Origin: Mesorhizobium sp. AR07
GTDB lineage: Bacteria; Pseudomonadota; Alphaproteobacteria; Rhizobiales; Rhizobiaceae
Direction: 5' to 3'
NCBI RefSeq assembly: GCF_024746815.1
Contig: NZ_CP080525.1
Span: 4,644,501 to 4,708,500 of the forward strand
DNA length: 64,000 nt
This document shows positions 54,049-63,441 of the stretch, one piece after another. Position 1 is the first letter of the stretch. The number at the start of each line of letters is the position of its first letter. The notes under the pieces are model-generated. The model made no database searches. It was not told the origin of the DNA and was given only the letters and a program-made list of their open reading frames with translations. The translations under genes were made by a program, and so were the position numbers.

Positions 54049-55361
54049 TCCTTGTTTCCTCCAAGATTGAGAGACGAGGTCTCTGATGACAGCCGCTTAG
54101 CCGCGGCCGTTTCCTTGCGCGCCGCTTGCCCGCCGGGCAGGCGCAGATAGCCGAGAAGATCCGCGGCATTGCGCTCCTGCACGAGCACGGTGCCGATGAT
54201 GATCATCCCCTTCAGCACCAGCTGAAGGTTCGAATTGATGTTGTGGAGCTGCAAGATGTTGGACAGCAGGCCAAAGATCAGGACGCCGCAGAACGTGCCT
54301 GTCAGACTGCCGCGCCCGCCCATCAGGCTGGTGCCGCCGATGACGACGGCGGCGATGGCGTCGAGCTCCAGCCCGGCGCCGGCATCCGGCTTGCCTTGCC
54401 GGTACTGCGCGACATAGAGCACGGCGGCGATGCCGGCGAGCAGTCCGGAGACGGCATAGGTGGCGATCTTGACGCGGCCGGCGGCGATGCCGGAAAGCCG
54501 CGCCGCCTCCTCGTTACCGCCGATGGCATAGACATAGCGGCCGAAGGGCGTGAAGCGCAGCACGGCGCCATAGATCAGGATAGCACCGAGGAAGAACAGA
54601 CCCGGCATCGGGATGACGCCGAACACCAGCGAGCGCAGCATCTCGAAATCGGCGGTGGCATTCGAACCGGTATAGACCGGCAGCACCGCATTGTTCTGGC
54701 CGGCAGTCAGCCGGGCGATGCCGAGCGCCGTCACCATCATCGCCAGCGTGACGATGAAGGGCTGCAGCCGCCCGGCAACGATGATGAAGCCGTTGAGCGC
54801 GCCGAACAGCAGGCCGACGCACGGCGCCACCAGGAGGACGCCGAGCACGCCGAACTTCGGCTCGATCTGCGGCAGAAGGTACCACAGGGAAAGACAGCAC
54901 AGGATCACGCCGACGACAGCGGGCGTGACCACGCCACGAACGCCATCCAACCTGACGTCACGCGCGGCATCGGCGCCGGCGCGGGATTTTTCCACGTTGA
55001 GGAAGATGAAGCGGGTGACAACAAAGCCGAGGCAAAGCGCCACCACGGCGACGGTCGGCACGCCCAGCACAGCGCCCGGCGTCACGCCTGGAACCGTCAG
55101 CAGCATGGCGCAGACCACCGAGCAGATGGCCATCAGCGAGCCGACGGAAAGATCGATGCCGCCGGTGATGATCACCGCCGTCATGCCGGTGGCGATCAGC
55201 CCGGTTGTCGAGACCTGGCGCAGCACGTCGAGCAGATTACCGTAGGACAGGAAGATGTTGTTGCCCTTCGAACTGACCGGCGAGCCCAGCACGCCGATCA
55301 GGAAGATGGCGATCAGGCCCCAATAGAGCTTGGTCCGCGACAGGAGTTTCAGGGCAGTCAT
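54045..55361 (-). CDS. sugar ABC transporter permease (RbsC-like)
   Basis: 438 residues, longer than the usual 320-350. LLDVLRQVSTTGLIATGMTAVIITGGIDLSVGS and the C-terminal GKPDAGAGLELDAIAAVVIGGTSLMGGRGS are RbsC/XylH signatures in outline. The extra length comes from an insertion of about 60 residues after helix 4 (charged EKSRAGADAARD then a further helix) and a basic C-terminal tail. It overlaps both neighbours by 4 bases. The start at 55361 is set by the overlap and family N-terminus. Confidence 0.9.
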   Translation of the reverse strand: MTALKLLSRTKLYWGLIAIFLIGVLGSPVSSKGNNIFLSYGNLLDVLRQVSTTGLIATGMTAVIITGGIDLSVGSLMAICSVVCAMLLTVPGVTPGAVLGVPTVAVVALCLGFVVTRFIFLNVEKSRAGADAARDVRLDGVRGVVTPAVVGVILCCLSLWYLLPQIEPKFGVLGVLLVAPCVGLLFGALNGFIIVAGRLQPFIVTLAMMVTALGIARLTAGQNNAVLPVYTGSNATADFEMLRSLVFGVIPMPGLFFLGAILIYGAVLRFTPFGRYVYAIGGNEEAARLSGIAAGRVKIATYAVSGLLAGIAAVLYVAQYRQGKPDAGAGLELDAIAAVVIGGTSLMGGRGSLTGTFCGVLIFGLLSNILQLHNINSNLQLVLKGMIIIGTVLVQERNAADLLGYLRLPGGQAARKETAAAKRLSSETSSLNLGGNKE

Positions 55362-56941
55362 GCGGCGGGTCTCGAGATCGTCCGGCGGGGTGCCGCGAGG
55401 CGCATGATGGCCTCCTCGCTGGCCGCATCGCGGGAGAGGATGCCTGTCTGGCGACCGTCGGCCATCACCAGGATGCGATCGGAAAGATGCAACAGCTCCG
55501 GCAGTTCCGAGCTGATGACGGCGATGGCGAGACCGCCCTGCGCCAATTGGAAGATCAAGTCGTAGATCTCGCGCTTGGCGCCGACATCGATGCCGCGCGT
55601 CGGCTCGTCGAGCAACAGCACCCTTGGCCTGGTCGCCAGCCATTTGCCGATGACGACCTTCTGCTGGTTGCCGCCTGACAGCGTGCCGGCGGGCTGATCA
55701 ATGTCCTGGCAGCGGATGCCGAGTGCCTTGACCGCCTGCCGCGCCAGCCCCTGCTCGCCGGCCAGCGAACGGATGCCGAAGCGCGCCAGCGATCCGACCA
55801 GCGGCAGCGCGACATTGTCGGTGATCGAAGCCTGCAGATGCAGGCCTTGTGTCTTGCGGTCCTCGGTCACCAGCGCGATGCCCAGCCGTCTTGCGTCGCG
55901 CGGCGAACGGATAGAAACGGGCTCGCCATCGACATGGATCGCGCCGCCGGTACGGCCATTGCTCGAGCCGAAGATCGCTTCGAGGATCTCGGTGCGGCCC
56001 GAACCCAGCAGCCCGCCGATGCCGAGGATTTCTCCGGCGGCAAGATCGAAGCCGACGCCGTCGATCACCATGCGCCAACCATGCGCATCGGGCTTCGACA
56101 GTGACAAATTGCTGACCGACAGCACGATCTCGCCACCGGGGCGGCGCTCTTCCTGGGAGGAGGCAAGCAGGTTGCGGCCGACCATCGCCGAAATGATCGC
56201 ATCTTCGTCGAGCTTGGCCATCGGCTCGGTCAGCACATGGCGGCCGTCGCGAAACACGGTGACGCGGCTGGCCAGAAGCATGACCTCGTCGATGCGGTGC
56301 GAGATGTAGACGATGGCAACGCCGCTGTCGGCAAGCTGGCGGATGATGCGGAACAGCCGCTGGCATTCGGCCGGCGACAGCGCCGAGGTCGGCTCATCCA
56401 TGATCAGGATGCGCGCCGACATCGACAGCGCCTTTGCGATCTCGACCAGTTGCTGTTCGCCGACGCGCAAAGCGCCGACCCGCGCCTCCGGATGGAGTTC
56501 GATGCCGAGCCGCTGCAAAAGGGCACTCGCCGCGTGGCTGCTCGCCTTGCGGTCGATGATCAGCCCTGCGATCAGCTTCTCGCGTCCGAGAAAAATGTTT
56601 TCGGCGACGCTGAGTTCGGGAACCAGGTTGAGTTCCTGGTGGATGATGGCAATGCCGGCATCCTCGGCGTCGCGCACGCCGGCAAAGCTGACCGACCGGC
56701 CATCGACACTGACCGTGCCTTCGTAGCCGGTGTAGACGCCGGAGAGGATCTTCATCAGCGTCGACTTGCCGGCGCCGTTCTCGCCCATCAGGGCATGAAC
56801 CTCACCGCGCCGCAATTCGAAGCCGACATCGACGAGGGCGGCGATGCCGCCGAAGCTCTTGGAAATGTGCTGAGCGCTCAGAACCGTGTCCGAACGATCC
56901 GCCGCACTGTGCTCCGAGGACAGGGAACTGCTCTCTTCCAT
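55358..56941 (-). CDS. sugar ABC transporter ATP-binding protein (RbsA/MglA type)
   Basis: 527 residues with two nucleotide-binding domains. The first has Walker A GENGAGKST and Walker B ILIMDEPTSAL. The second has the degenerate GGLLGSGRTE Walker A, LSGGNQQKVVIGKWLA and VLLLDEPTRGIDVGAK, as always in RbsA-type proteins. It is the first gene of the operon; the divergent LacI gene starts 170 bases away, with palindromic operators in between. Confidence 0.94.
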   Translation of the reverse strand: MEESSSLSSEHSAADRSDTVLSAQHISKSFGGIAALVDVGFELRRGEVHALMGENGAGKSTLMKILSGVYTGYEGTVSVDGRSVSFAGVRDAEDAGIAIIHQELNLVPELSVAENIFLGREKLIAGLIIDRKASSHAASALLQRLGIELHPEARVGALRVGEQQLVEIAKALSMSARILIMDEPTSALSPAECQRLFRIIRQLADSGVAIVYISHRIDEVMLLASRVTVFRDGRHVLTEPMAKLDEDAIISAMVGRNLLASSQEERRPGGEIVLSVSNLSLSKPDAHGWRMVIDGVGFDLAAGEILGIGGLLGSGRTEILEAIFGSSNGRTGGAIHVDGEPVSIRSPRDARRLGIALVTEDRKTQGLHLQASITDNVALPLVGSLARFGIRSLAGEQGLARQAVKALGIRCQDIDQPAGTLSGGNQQKVVIGKWLATRPRVLLLDEPTRGIDVGAKREIYDLIFQLAQGGLAIAVISSELPELLHLSDRILVMADGRQTGILSRDAASEEAIMRLAAPRRTISRPAA

Positions 56942-56986
56942 GACAATGGCGGCCTCCCTTCCGTCTTCGTCTGTCTCTCAAACGCT

Positions 56987-57049
56987 AATCTAAACGTTTC
57001 GATCGTGTCAAGCTTATATCTGGTGACGCAAGTTTGATGCGTTTAGATT
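56987..57049. promoter_or_regulatory. operator region with palindrome and spaced inverted repeat
   Basis: AATCTAAACG (56987-56996) and CGTTTAGATT (57040-57049) are a perfect 10-bp inverted repeat 43 bases apart. The first arm overlaps the palindrome AAACGTTT (56992-56999). These resemble LacI-family half-sites and lie between the divergent ATPase and LacI genes, so two bound dimers could loop the promoter. Confidence 0.5.
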
Positions 57050-57096
57050 CTTGCTTAAAAAGGCAGGATTCCGTAGGTATTGGCAGCAAGGGGTGA

Positions 57097-57108
57097 CGAA
57101 ACGTTTCG
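57097..57108. promoter_or_regulatory. perfect LacI-type operator at the LacI gene start
   Basis: CGAAACGTTTCG is a perfect 12-bp palindrome with the central CG step typical of LacI-family sites. It ends three bases before the LacI-family ATG at 57112 and so covers the ribosome-binding region, which points to autoregulation. Its AAACGTTT core is repeated at 56992-56999. Confidence 0.6.
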
Positions 57109-57111
57109 AAA

Positions 57112-58179
57112 ATGACAGCGCCAAGGCTAAAAAGACAACGCAAATCGACCGCACCCACCATGCTTCACGTGGCAGAAGCGGCGCGTGTCTCGGTTGCCAC
57201 CGTGTCGGCGTTGATCAACGGTACCGCGACCGTCAGCCCTGAGCTCAGCCAGCGCATCGAGCAGGCGATCCGCGATATCGGCTACAAACGCAATGCGATT
57301 GCCCGCAGCCTGAAGATGGGCACGACCCGCACCATCGGACTGACCGTGCCGCACATCACCAACCCGTTCTTCACCGATGTTGTTTCGGTCATCCAGCAGG
57401 CCTTCGACCGGGCCGGCTATGCCGTCATGCTGTGCTGCACGGATGAGGACCTGAACACCCAGGACGACCAGATCAGGCTGCTACTCGACCGCATGGTCGA
57501 CGGACTGATCGTGGCGCGTGTCGGCGATGGCGCGATCCTCAAGGGGATCGTCGATGACGCTAATGTGCCGGTCGTGCTGCTCGACCGCATCTGCGAAGGT
57601 GTCGACACCGATACGGTGGTGCTCGACAACCAGCGCGCGGTGTTCGACGCCATCACCTATCTGATCAACCTCGGCCATCGACGCATCGGCTACATCACCG
57701 GAACGTCAGACATTTCGCCGATGCATGACCGCATGGCGGGATATCGCGAGGCGCTTCACGCCGCCGGCCTGCCGATCGCGGAGGAGCTGATCCGCTTCGG
57801 CAATTTCCACGAGATCGACGGCTACAACGCGACCATGCAGCTGCTTTCCTCGCATGATCGGCCAAGCGCGATCTTTTCGGCCAACAACCCGATGGTGATC
57901 GGCACCATGAAGGCGATCCGCGACATCGGCCTGTCCTGCCCGGAAGATATTTCCGTCGCTTGTTTCGACGACTTTCCATGGTCGGATGTGTTCCAGCCGC
58001 AACTGACCACGGTGGCGCAGCCGGTGCAGGCGATCGGCGAACAGGCGGCCAATCTCTTGCTTGACCGTCTCGCCGGCAATAGGGACGCACCGCCACGCAA
58101 GCTGGTGCTCAAGGGCCGCCTGATGATCCGCAATTCATGCCGGCCGCTCGGGGTGGCGGCTCAGAGTGTGAGCGCGTAG
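57112..58179 (+). CDS. LacI-family transcriptional regulator
   Basis: 355 residues. The HTH and hinge lie near residues 18-70 (MLHVAEAARVSVATVSALINGTATVS, then IGYKRNAIARSLK, in outline). The sugar-binding core shows TIGLTVPHITNPFF, VVLLDR, LGHRRIGYITG and ISVACFDDF. It is divergent from the sugar importer genes and probably represses them, using the palindromes at 56987-57108. No ribosome site is clear; the operator occupies that position. Confidence 0.94.
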   Translation: MTAPRLKRQRKSTAPTMLHVAEAARVSVATVSALINGTATVSPELSQRIEQAIRDIGYKRNAIARSLKMGTTRTIGLTVPHITNPFFTDVVSVIQQAFDRAGYAVMLCCTDEDLNTQDDQIRLLLDRMVDGLIVARVGDGAILKGIVDDANVPVVLLDRICEGVDTDTVVLDNQRAVFDAITYLINLGHRRIGYITGTSDISPMHDRMAGYREALHAAGLPIAEELIRFGNFHEIDGYNATMQLLSSHDRPSAIFSANNPMVIGTMKAIRDIGLSCPEDISVACFDDFPWSDVFQPQLTTVAQPVQAIGEQAANLLLDRLAGNRDAPPRKLVLKGRLMIRNSCRPLGVAAQSVSA

Positions 58180-58215
58180 GTCCTCGGTTTGGAACCCTGG
58201 AGAGGCCGCGGGACA

Positions 58216-58375
58216 GCGCCCCCCTCTGGCCTGCCGGCCATCTCCCCCTCAAGGGAGGAGATCAGCTGTCACTCCGGCTTTCGCCAATTGCCAACCTGGC
58301 AAAAGAGAGCGAAGCGCCCAAGCTGCCAATCTCCCCACTTGAGGGGGAGATGTCCGGCAGGACAGAGGGGGGCGC
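58216..58375. repeat. RIME-like palindromic element
   Basis: The left arm begins GCGCCCCCCTCTGG at 58216 and the right arm ends CAGAGGGGGGCGC at 58375. The arms are inverted with a few mismatches and carry the same blocks as 36588-36745. It lies between the LacI gene and the convergent inositol monophosphatase gene. Confidence 0.75.
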
Positions 58376-58412
58376 GAAGGATCGCCGCGCTGCAAAGCAC
58401 AGTGCCGAAGAA

Positions 58413-59207
58413 TTAAATCTTGAACGCCCCCGAACAAAGCTCCCGCAGCTTCGGAAAGACGCCCTTGCCGCCAGTGACCACCAGCGTCCCGTCCTGCAAG
58501 ACTGTCTTCGGGTCGGGCTTCACCACCGTGCCACCGGCTTCCTCGACCAGAAGCATGCCGGCCAGGCAGTCCCAGGCGTTCATGTGCTCTTCGACATAGC
58601 CGAGCAGCCGGCCGGAGGCGACATAGGCCAGCATCAGGGCGCCGGACGCGTTGCGGAAGAAGACGCCGCCTTCGGCCAGCAGCATGCCGACCAGCACGGC
58701 GACATTTTCGGTGTCGGCCCGGTTTGAAAATCCGGTCCCGACGGAGCCTTCTTCCAGGCTGGTCGCCGCACTGGTCTTGATCGGTTTGCCGTTGACGAAG
58801 GCGCCGCCGCCGAGCCGGCCGTGAAACATCTCGCCGGTCGACGGCTCGTGGATCACGCCAACCACGGTCTCGCCATCCCTGGCGCAGGCGATCACCACGC
58901 ACCAGGCCGGAATGCCGCGCACGAAATTGGCGGTGCCGTCGATGGGATCGATGACCCAGACATAGCCTGTCGAGCCGGCAACCGAGGCATGCTCCTCACC
59001 GACGATGCCGTCCTGCGGATAGTCGGCGGCAATGGCGGCCCGAATGAACAGCTCGACTTCGCGGTCTGCTTCCGAGACCAGGTCCTGATGGCCTTTGCTC
59101 TCGATGGTCAGGCTGTCGAGGTCGCGGAAATATTTCAGGCCAAGCTCACCCGCCCGCCGCGCCAGCTCGATGGCAAACTGCATGCGGGCGTCATGGTCAT
59201 TTTTCAC
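58413..59207 (-). CDS. inositol monophosphatase family protein
   Basis: 264 residues. The metal-binding motifs are present: GEEH (about residue 70), WVIDPIDGTANFVRG (DPIDGT) and the C-terminal NAWDCLAGMLLVEEAGG with the WD metal-ligand motif. It is a Mg-dependent sugar-phosphate phosphatase, acting on inositol-1-phosphate, histidinol phosphate or a related compound; the sequence does not decide which. It stands alone with the LLM oxidoreductase upstream on the same strand. Confidence 0.93.
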   Translation of the reverse strand: MKNDHDARMQFAIELARRAGELGLKYFRDLDSLTIESKGHQDLVSEADREVELFIRAAIAADYPQDGIVGEEHASVAGSTGYVWVIDPIDGTANFVRGIPAWCVVIACARDGETVVGVIHEPSTGEMFHGRLGGGAFVNGKPIKTSAATSLEEGSVGTGFSNRADTENVAVLVGMLLAEGGVFFRNASGALMLAYVASGRLLGYVEEHMNAWDCLAGMLLVEEAGGTVVKPDPKTVLQDGTLVVTGGKGVFPKLRELCSGAFKI

Positions 59208-59296
59208 GGGGGGAACTCGATCTTGCGGAAGGGTGCCTCGCCCTTAGCAGAAGCGGACCACACCTTCCAAGCCGAGAGTGTCGTGTTTCGAGAAAG

Positions 59297-60298
59297 TCAG
59301 GCCGCTTGCGACAGCGATTTGTGGGCCTCGGCCAGGATCTCGAACGACCGCACCCGTGCCGCATGGTCGAAGATCTGCGCGGTGACCATCAGCTCGTCCG
59401 CCCCGGTGCGGCGCACGAACGCATCGATGCCTTGCCGGACCGTGTCCAGGGAACCGACGACGGCGCAGGACAGCGCCTGGCCGAGCATGGTCTTTGCCAT
59501 CGGGTCGAGATCGCGATCATAGTTCTCGACCGGCGGCGGCAGCCGACCGGGCCTTCCGGTGCGCAGATTGACGAAGGCCTGCTGCAGCGAGGTGAACAGC
59601 AGCTTCGCCTCGGCATCGGTGGGCGCGGCAAAGACGTTGAGGCCGAGCATGACATGCGGCTTGTCGAGCTGTTCCGACGGCTGGAAGCGCGAGCGGTAGA
59701 TGTCGAGCGCATGGTCGAGTTCCGCCGGCGCGAAATGCGAGGCGAACGCATAGGGCAAGCCAAGCATCGCGGCGAGCTGCGCGCCGTAGAGGCTGGAGCC
59801 GAGGATCCAGATCGGCACGTTCTGGCCTTCACCCGGCACGGCGCGGATGCGCTGGCCCTCCTCGGCCGGCTGGAAATAGCCCATCAGCTCGATGACATCC
59901 TGCGGGAAATTGTCGACGCCGGCCTCGAGGTTGCGACGCAAGGCACGTGCCGTGCCCATGTCGGTGCCGGGCGCGCGGCCAAGGCCGAGATCGATGCGGC
60001 CCGGATGCAAGGCGGCCAGCGTGCCGAACTGCTCGGCAATCACCAGCGGCGCGTGGTTGGGCAGCATGATGCCGCCGGCGCCGACGCGAATGGTCCTGGT
60101 GCCGCCGGCGACATGGGCAATGACGACCGCCGTGGCCGCACTGGCGATGCCCGGCATGTTGTGATGCTCGGCCAGCCAATAGCGCTTGTAGCCCAATCGC
60201 TCGGCGTGACGGGCAAGATCGAGCGAGTTGGCGAGCGACTGCGAGGCATCGCTGCCTTCGATGATCGGCGACAGGTCGAGAACGGAAAGGGCGGTCAT
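59297..60298 (-). CDS. LLM-class flavin-dependent oxidoreductase (luciferase-like)
   Basis: 333 residues. LSVLDLSPIIEGSDASQSL at the start, RYWLAEHHNMPGIASAA, IRVGAGGIMLPNHAPLVIAEQFGTL and IDLGLGRAPGTD are signatures of the bacterial luciferase-like group close to E. coli YhbW, seen in outline. It probably uses reduced FMN and oxygen on an unknown substrate. The reductase partner is not nearby. Confidence 0.92.
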   Translation of the reverse strand: MTALSVLDLSPIIEGSDASQSLANSLDLARHAERLGYKRYWLAEHHNMPGIASAATAVVIAHVAGGTRTIRVGAGGIMLPNHAPLVIAEQFGTLAALHPGRIDLGLGRAPGTDMGTARALRRNLEAGVDNFPQDVIELMGYFQPAEEGQRIRAVPGEGQNVPIWILGSSLYGAQLAAMLGLPYAFASHFAPAELDHALDIYRSRFQPSEQLDKPHVMLGLNVFAAPTDAEAKLLFTSLQQAFVNLRTGRPGRLPPPVENYDRDLDPMAKTMLGQALSCAVVGSLDTVRQGIDAFVRRTGADELMVTAQIFDHAARVRSFEILAEAHKSLSQAA

Positions 60299-60366
60299 GA
60301 ACGGGATCCTGTGTCAGGACCGCATGTAGGATGCGCCCGGCGGGGCCGCAAATTCAAAAATATTGA

Positions 60367-61539
60367 TCAGCCTTTTGCCGGTTCGGTGTCGGCAATGTCA
60401 TCTTCCTCGACGACCGTCGTCTGCTGTGCGGCGAGGAAATTGCCGACATGGCTGAGCCCGTCGAAATGATCGCAGAACACCTTGATGACGACCAGCAGCG
60501 GCACCGCCATCAGGGCGCCGACGAAACCCCACAGCCACGACCAGAAGGCGATGGCGATGAAGATAGCCACGGCATTGATCTCCAGGCGCCGGCCGACCAC
60601 CATCGGCGTCACGAACTGGCCTTCGACGATGTCGCACAACAGCACGAAGGCCGGCGCCAGCAGCGCATAGGAGATGGTGTCGAAGCTGATCAGCGCCATC
60701 ACCGCGACAAGCACGAAGGTCAGCATCGCTCCGACATAGGGCAGGAAGTTGAGGAGTGCCGCGGCGACACCCCAGACCAGTGGGTTGGGCATGCCGAGCG
60801 CCCACAGGCCGAGGCCGATGACCGTGCCGAGGCCGGCATTGATGATGGTGACGGTGAGCAGATAGTGCGAGATTTCGCGCTCGACGTCGTAGACGACGCG
60901 CAGCGCCCGCTTCTTTTCGCTCAGGCTGGCGAAGGACTGGATGATCTTCTCGTAGAACATCGTGCCCGAGGCGAGCAGGAACAGCGACAGCACGAAGATG
61001 ATGGTGAGGCTCGTTCCCGCCGACAGGATGTTGCTGGCGGCCGCCGACAGAATGCCGGACTGCGCCACAGCCACTTTCTGGATGCCCGGTTCCTGCGATG
61101 TCTCGGTCATCTGTTCGACCTGATGCGAGATCTGCATGATCATCTCGAGCGGACGCCGCAATTGCGCCAGCCGCTCGGTCAGCTTCTGGCCTATCGACGA
61201 GGTGTTGTTGAGGAGGTCGATGACCGGGCCGCTGAGCAGGTAGCCGGCACTGGCGAAAATGCAGATCGACAGCAGCACCAGCAGGGTCGCCGACACCACT
61301 TCGGGAATGCCGCGCTTGCGCAGCAGCCGGACGATCGGCGTCAGCGTCAACGCCAGCAGGAAAGCCAGGATCACCGGCATAAAGAAGGCGCGGGCGAAAT
61401 AAAGCGCGTAGATGGCCATGAACAGGAAGATGCCGACAAGCAGCGAACGCATCAGATGCGTGTCCGCGCGGGTTTCGACGCGCGCGTCTTCAGCCTCTGC
61501 AACGCCTGTGCCTAAAGCGGCGGGTTCGGCTTTCATCAT
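60367..61539 (-). CDS. AI-2E family transporter (PerM-like membrane protein)
   Basis: 390 residues with about eight helices. The N-terminal pair (LLVGIFLFMAIYALYFARAFFMPVILAFLLAL in outline), a long soluble stretch, and the C-terminal block with PNPLVWGVAAALLNFLPYVG and VEGQFVTPMVVGRRLEINAV are hallmarks of the family. Members export AI-2-like molecules or exchange ions; the role here is unknown. An acidic C-terminal tail (VVEEDDIADTEPAKG) is notable. It sits between two LLM oxidoreductase genes. Confidence 0.92.
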   Translation of the reverse strand: MMKAEPAALGTGVAEAEDARVETRADTHLMRSLLVGIFLFMAIYALYFARAFFMPVILAFLLALTLTPIVRLLRKRGIPEVVSATLLVLLSICIFASAGYLLSGPVIDLLNNTSSIGQKLTERLAQLRRPLEMIMQISHQVEQMTETSQEPGIQKVAVAQSGILSAAASNILSAGTSLTIIFVLSLFLLASGTMFYEKIIQSFASLSEKKRALRVVYDVEREISHYLLTVTIINAGLGTVIGLGLWALGMPNPLVWGVAAALLNFLPYVGAMLTFVLVAVMALISFDTISYALLAPAFVLLCDIVEGQFVTPMVVGRRLEINAVAIFIAIAFWSWLWGFVGALMAVPLLVVIKVFCDHFDGLSHVGNFLAAQQTTVVEEDDIADTEPAKG

Positions 61540-61648
61540 GGACCCTCACCGGCGCACCGCAATTGGTGCAATCCATTGACGAAAACGCCTCTACCGCCGC
61601 TTAGGTTCCGTTAGCGGCAAGGTCCGCGGCGCGGACCTTGCCGCTGGC

Positions 61649-62710
61649 CTATGCGACGGGCGTCGCCAGCACCGGCGCGGACTTCGCCGTTTCCTTGCGC
61701 ACGATCGGCGCCACCCTGGTGCCGTAGAGCTCGATCGCCTTCATGATCTTGGCATGCGGCATGGTGCCGATCGCCATTTGCAGCAGGAAGCGATCGTTGC
61801 CGAATATCCTGTGCTGGGCGACGATCTTCTCGGCGACCTGCTCGGGACTGCCGACGAACAGGGCGCCGTTGGGACCACGCGACTGGTCGAAATGCGCCCG
61901 CGATGTCGGGCCCCAGCCGCGCTCGCGGCCGATGCGGTTCATCACTTCGGCCTGCGGGCCGTAGAAATCATCAGCCGCCTGCTCTGTCGTTTCGGCAATG
62001 AAGCCATGCACGTTGATGCTGGTGGCGAGGCCTGCCGGGTCGCTGCCGGCGTGCTCGGCGGCCTGGCGGTAGAGATCGAACAGCGGCGCGAAGCGCGCCG
62101 GCTCGCCGCCAATGATGGCGAGCGCCAGCGGCAGGCCGAGTGCGCCGGCGCGCGCCGCCGATTGCGGCGTCCCACCAATGGCGATCCAGACCGGCAGCCT
62201 GTCCTGGAACGGCCTGGGATAGACGCCGCGATCGTTGATCGGTGCGCGCAGATTGCCGGACCAGGTGACCTTCACGCTGTCACGGATGGCAAGCAGGAGA
62301 TCGAGCTTCTCGGCGAACAGCTCGTCATAGTCCTCGAGATTGTAGCCGAACAGCGGGAAGGATTCGATGAACGAACCGCGCCCGGCCATGATCTCGGCGC
62401 GGCCGCCCGACAGAAGATCGAGCGTGGCGAACTGTTGGAAGACGCGCACCGGATCGTCGGAGGACAGAACGGTGACCGCGCTGGTCAGCTTGATGCGCTT
62501 CGAGCGCTCGGCAGCGGCGGCCAGCGCCACGACCGGCGCGGAGCCGGCATAGTCGGGCCGGTGATGCTCGCCGAGACCGAAGACGTCGAGGCCGACCTGA
62601 TCCGCCAGTTCGACCTCTTCGATCAGGTTGCGCAGCCGCTCATATGGGCCGATCGCGCCGGGACCCGGCTGCGGGCTGACGTCGGCGAAGGTGTAGAGAC
62701 CGAGTTCCAT
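61649..62710 (-). CDS. LLM-class flavin-dependent oxidoreductase
   Basis: 353 residues from ATG 62710, giving the family start MELGLYTFADVSPQPG; an ATG at 62755 would add 15 polar residues. GLDVFGLGEHHRPDYAGSAPVVALAAAA and LSGGRAEIMAGRGSFIESFPLFG are luciferase-like signatures in outline. It is a likely FMNH2-dependent monooxygenase of unknown substrate and a different subgroup from the one at 59297. Confidence 0.9.
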   Translation of the reverse strand: MELGLYTFADVSPQPGPGAIGPYERLRNLIEEVELADQVGLDVFGLGEHHRPDYAGSAPVVALAAAAERSKRIKLTSAVTVLSSDDPVRVFQQFATLDLLSGGRAEIMAGRGSFIESFPLFGYNLEDYDELFAEKLDLLLAIRDSVKVTWSGNLRAPINDRGVYPRPFQDRLPVWIAIGGTPQSAARAGALGLPLALAIIGGEPARFAPLFDLYRQAAEHAGSDPAGLATSINVHGFIAETTEQAADDFYGPQAEVMNRIGRERGWGPTSRAHFDQSRGPNGALFVGSPEQVAEKIVAQHRIFGNDRFLLQMAIGTMPHAKIMKAIELYGTRVAPIVRKETAKSAPVLATPVA

Positions 62711-62931
62711 TCGAATGTCATCCTGGTGTTGAGGTTTCCGGCTAGAGGTAGCCATCGACCCGCTTCGCCGCCAGAGGGGCGGACGGTGAACAGTGCATGT
62801 CGATTTCGTCAGAAAAGGCGTCTCCCGGCTGCAACAACGCGGAATTTCATGGCTGGCATGCCGTTTTGGCGCTTGAACTCTCGGTATTCGCGCGTATGTA
62901 AGCGTCGCGAATTGACTTCAGGGAAGTGGAC

Positions 62932-63360
62932 TTGGCTATTTACAGGGAAAAAGACGTTTTCGAGCGGCGCAACGCCGCAAACGAGGCAAAGAAGGCGCTT
63001 CTGGAGCGCTTCAAGGCAAAGCCGGCGGCAGACGATCCCGCAGTGCTGGCGCGACAGGCCGAACGCAAGGCGATCCTCGAGGCCCGCGAAATCCGCGAGG
63101 CCGAGAAGGCCAGGCTGAAGCAGGAAAAACTGGCACGCGAAGCGGTCGAGAAGGCCGAGCGCGAGGCAGCGGCCGAAGCGGCGCGTATCGCAGCCGAAGA
63201 AGCTGCCCAGGCGGAAGCCAAGATTCGGGAAGCCGAAGAAAACGAGCGCATTGCCCGTTTGCTGGCTGACGAAGCTGAGCGCAAGGCCAAGCGCGACGCG
63301 CGCTATGCGGCGCGCAAGCAGCGCACGGGCAGGACGCCTCCAGGCTTCTCCGCCCGCTAG
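62932..63360 (+). CDS. DUF6481 family protein, Ala/Glu/Lys/Arg-rich helical
   Basis: 142 residues starting MAIYREKDVFERRNAANEAKK. Almost the whole protein is charged Ala/Glu/Lys/Arg heptad-like sequence, surely a long helix or coiled coil, ending in a basic tail (RYAARKQRTGRTPPGFSAR). The TTG at 62932 is chosen because AGGGAAG lies 6 bases upstream; a GTG at 62926 would leave no spacing. It may bind nucleic acid through its basic tail, but function is unknown. Confidence 0.8.
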   Translation: MAIYREKDVFERRNAANEAKKALLERFKAKPAADDPAVLARQAERKAILEAREIREAEKARLKQEKLAREAVEKAEREAAAEAARIAAEEAAQAEAKIREAEENERIARLLADEAERKAKRDARYAARKQRTGRTPPGFSAR

Positions 63361-63441
63361 CCTCCAGGCTACGGAAGCAATCTGCTTCGAAGAACAGGGT
63401 CGCCTTGCAGCGGCCCTGAACGTGTTTGTCTGCCGCTACGA

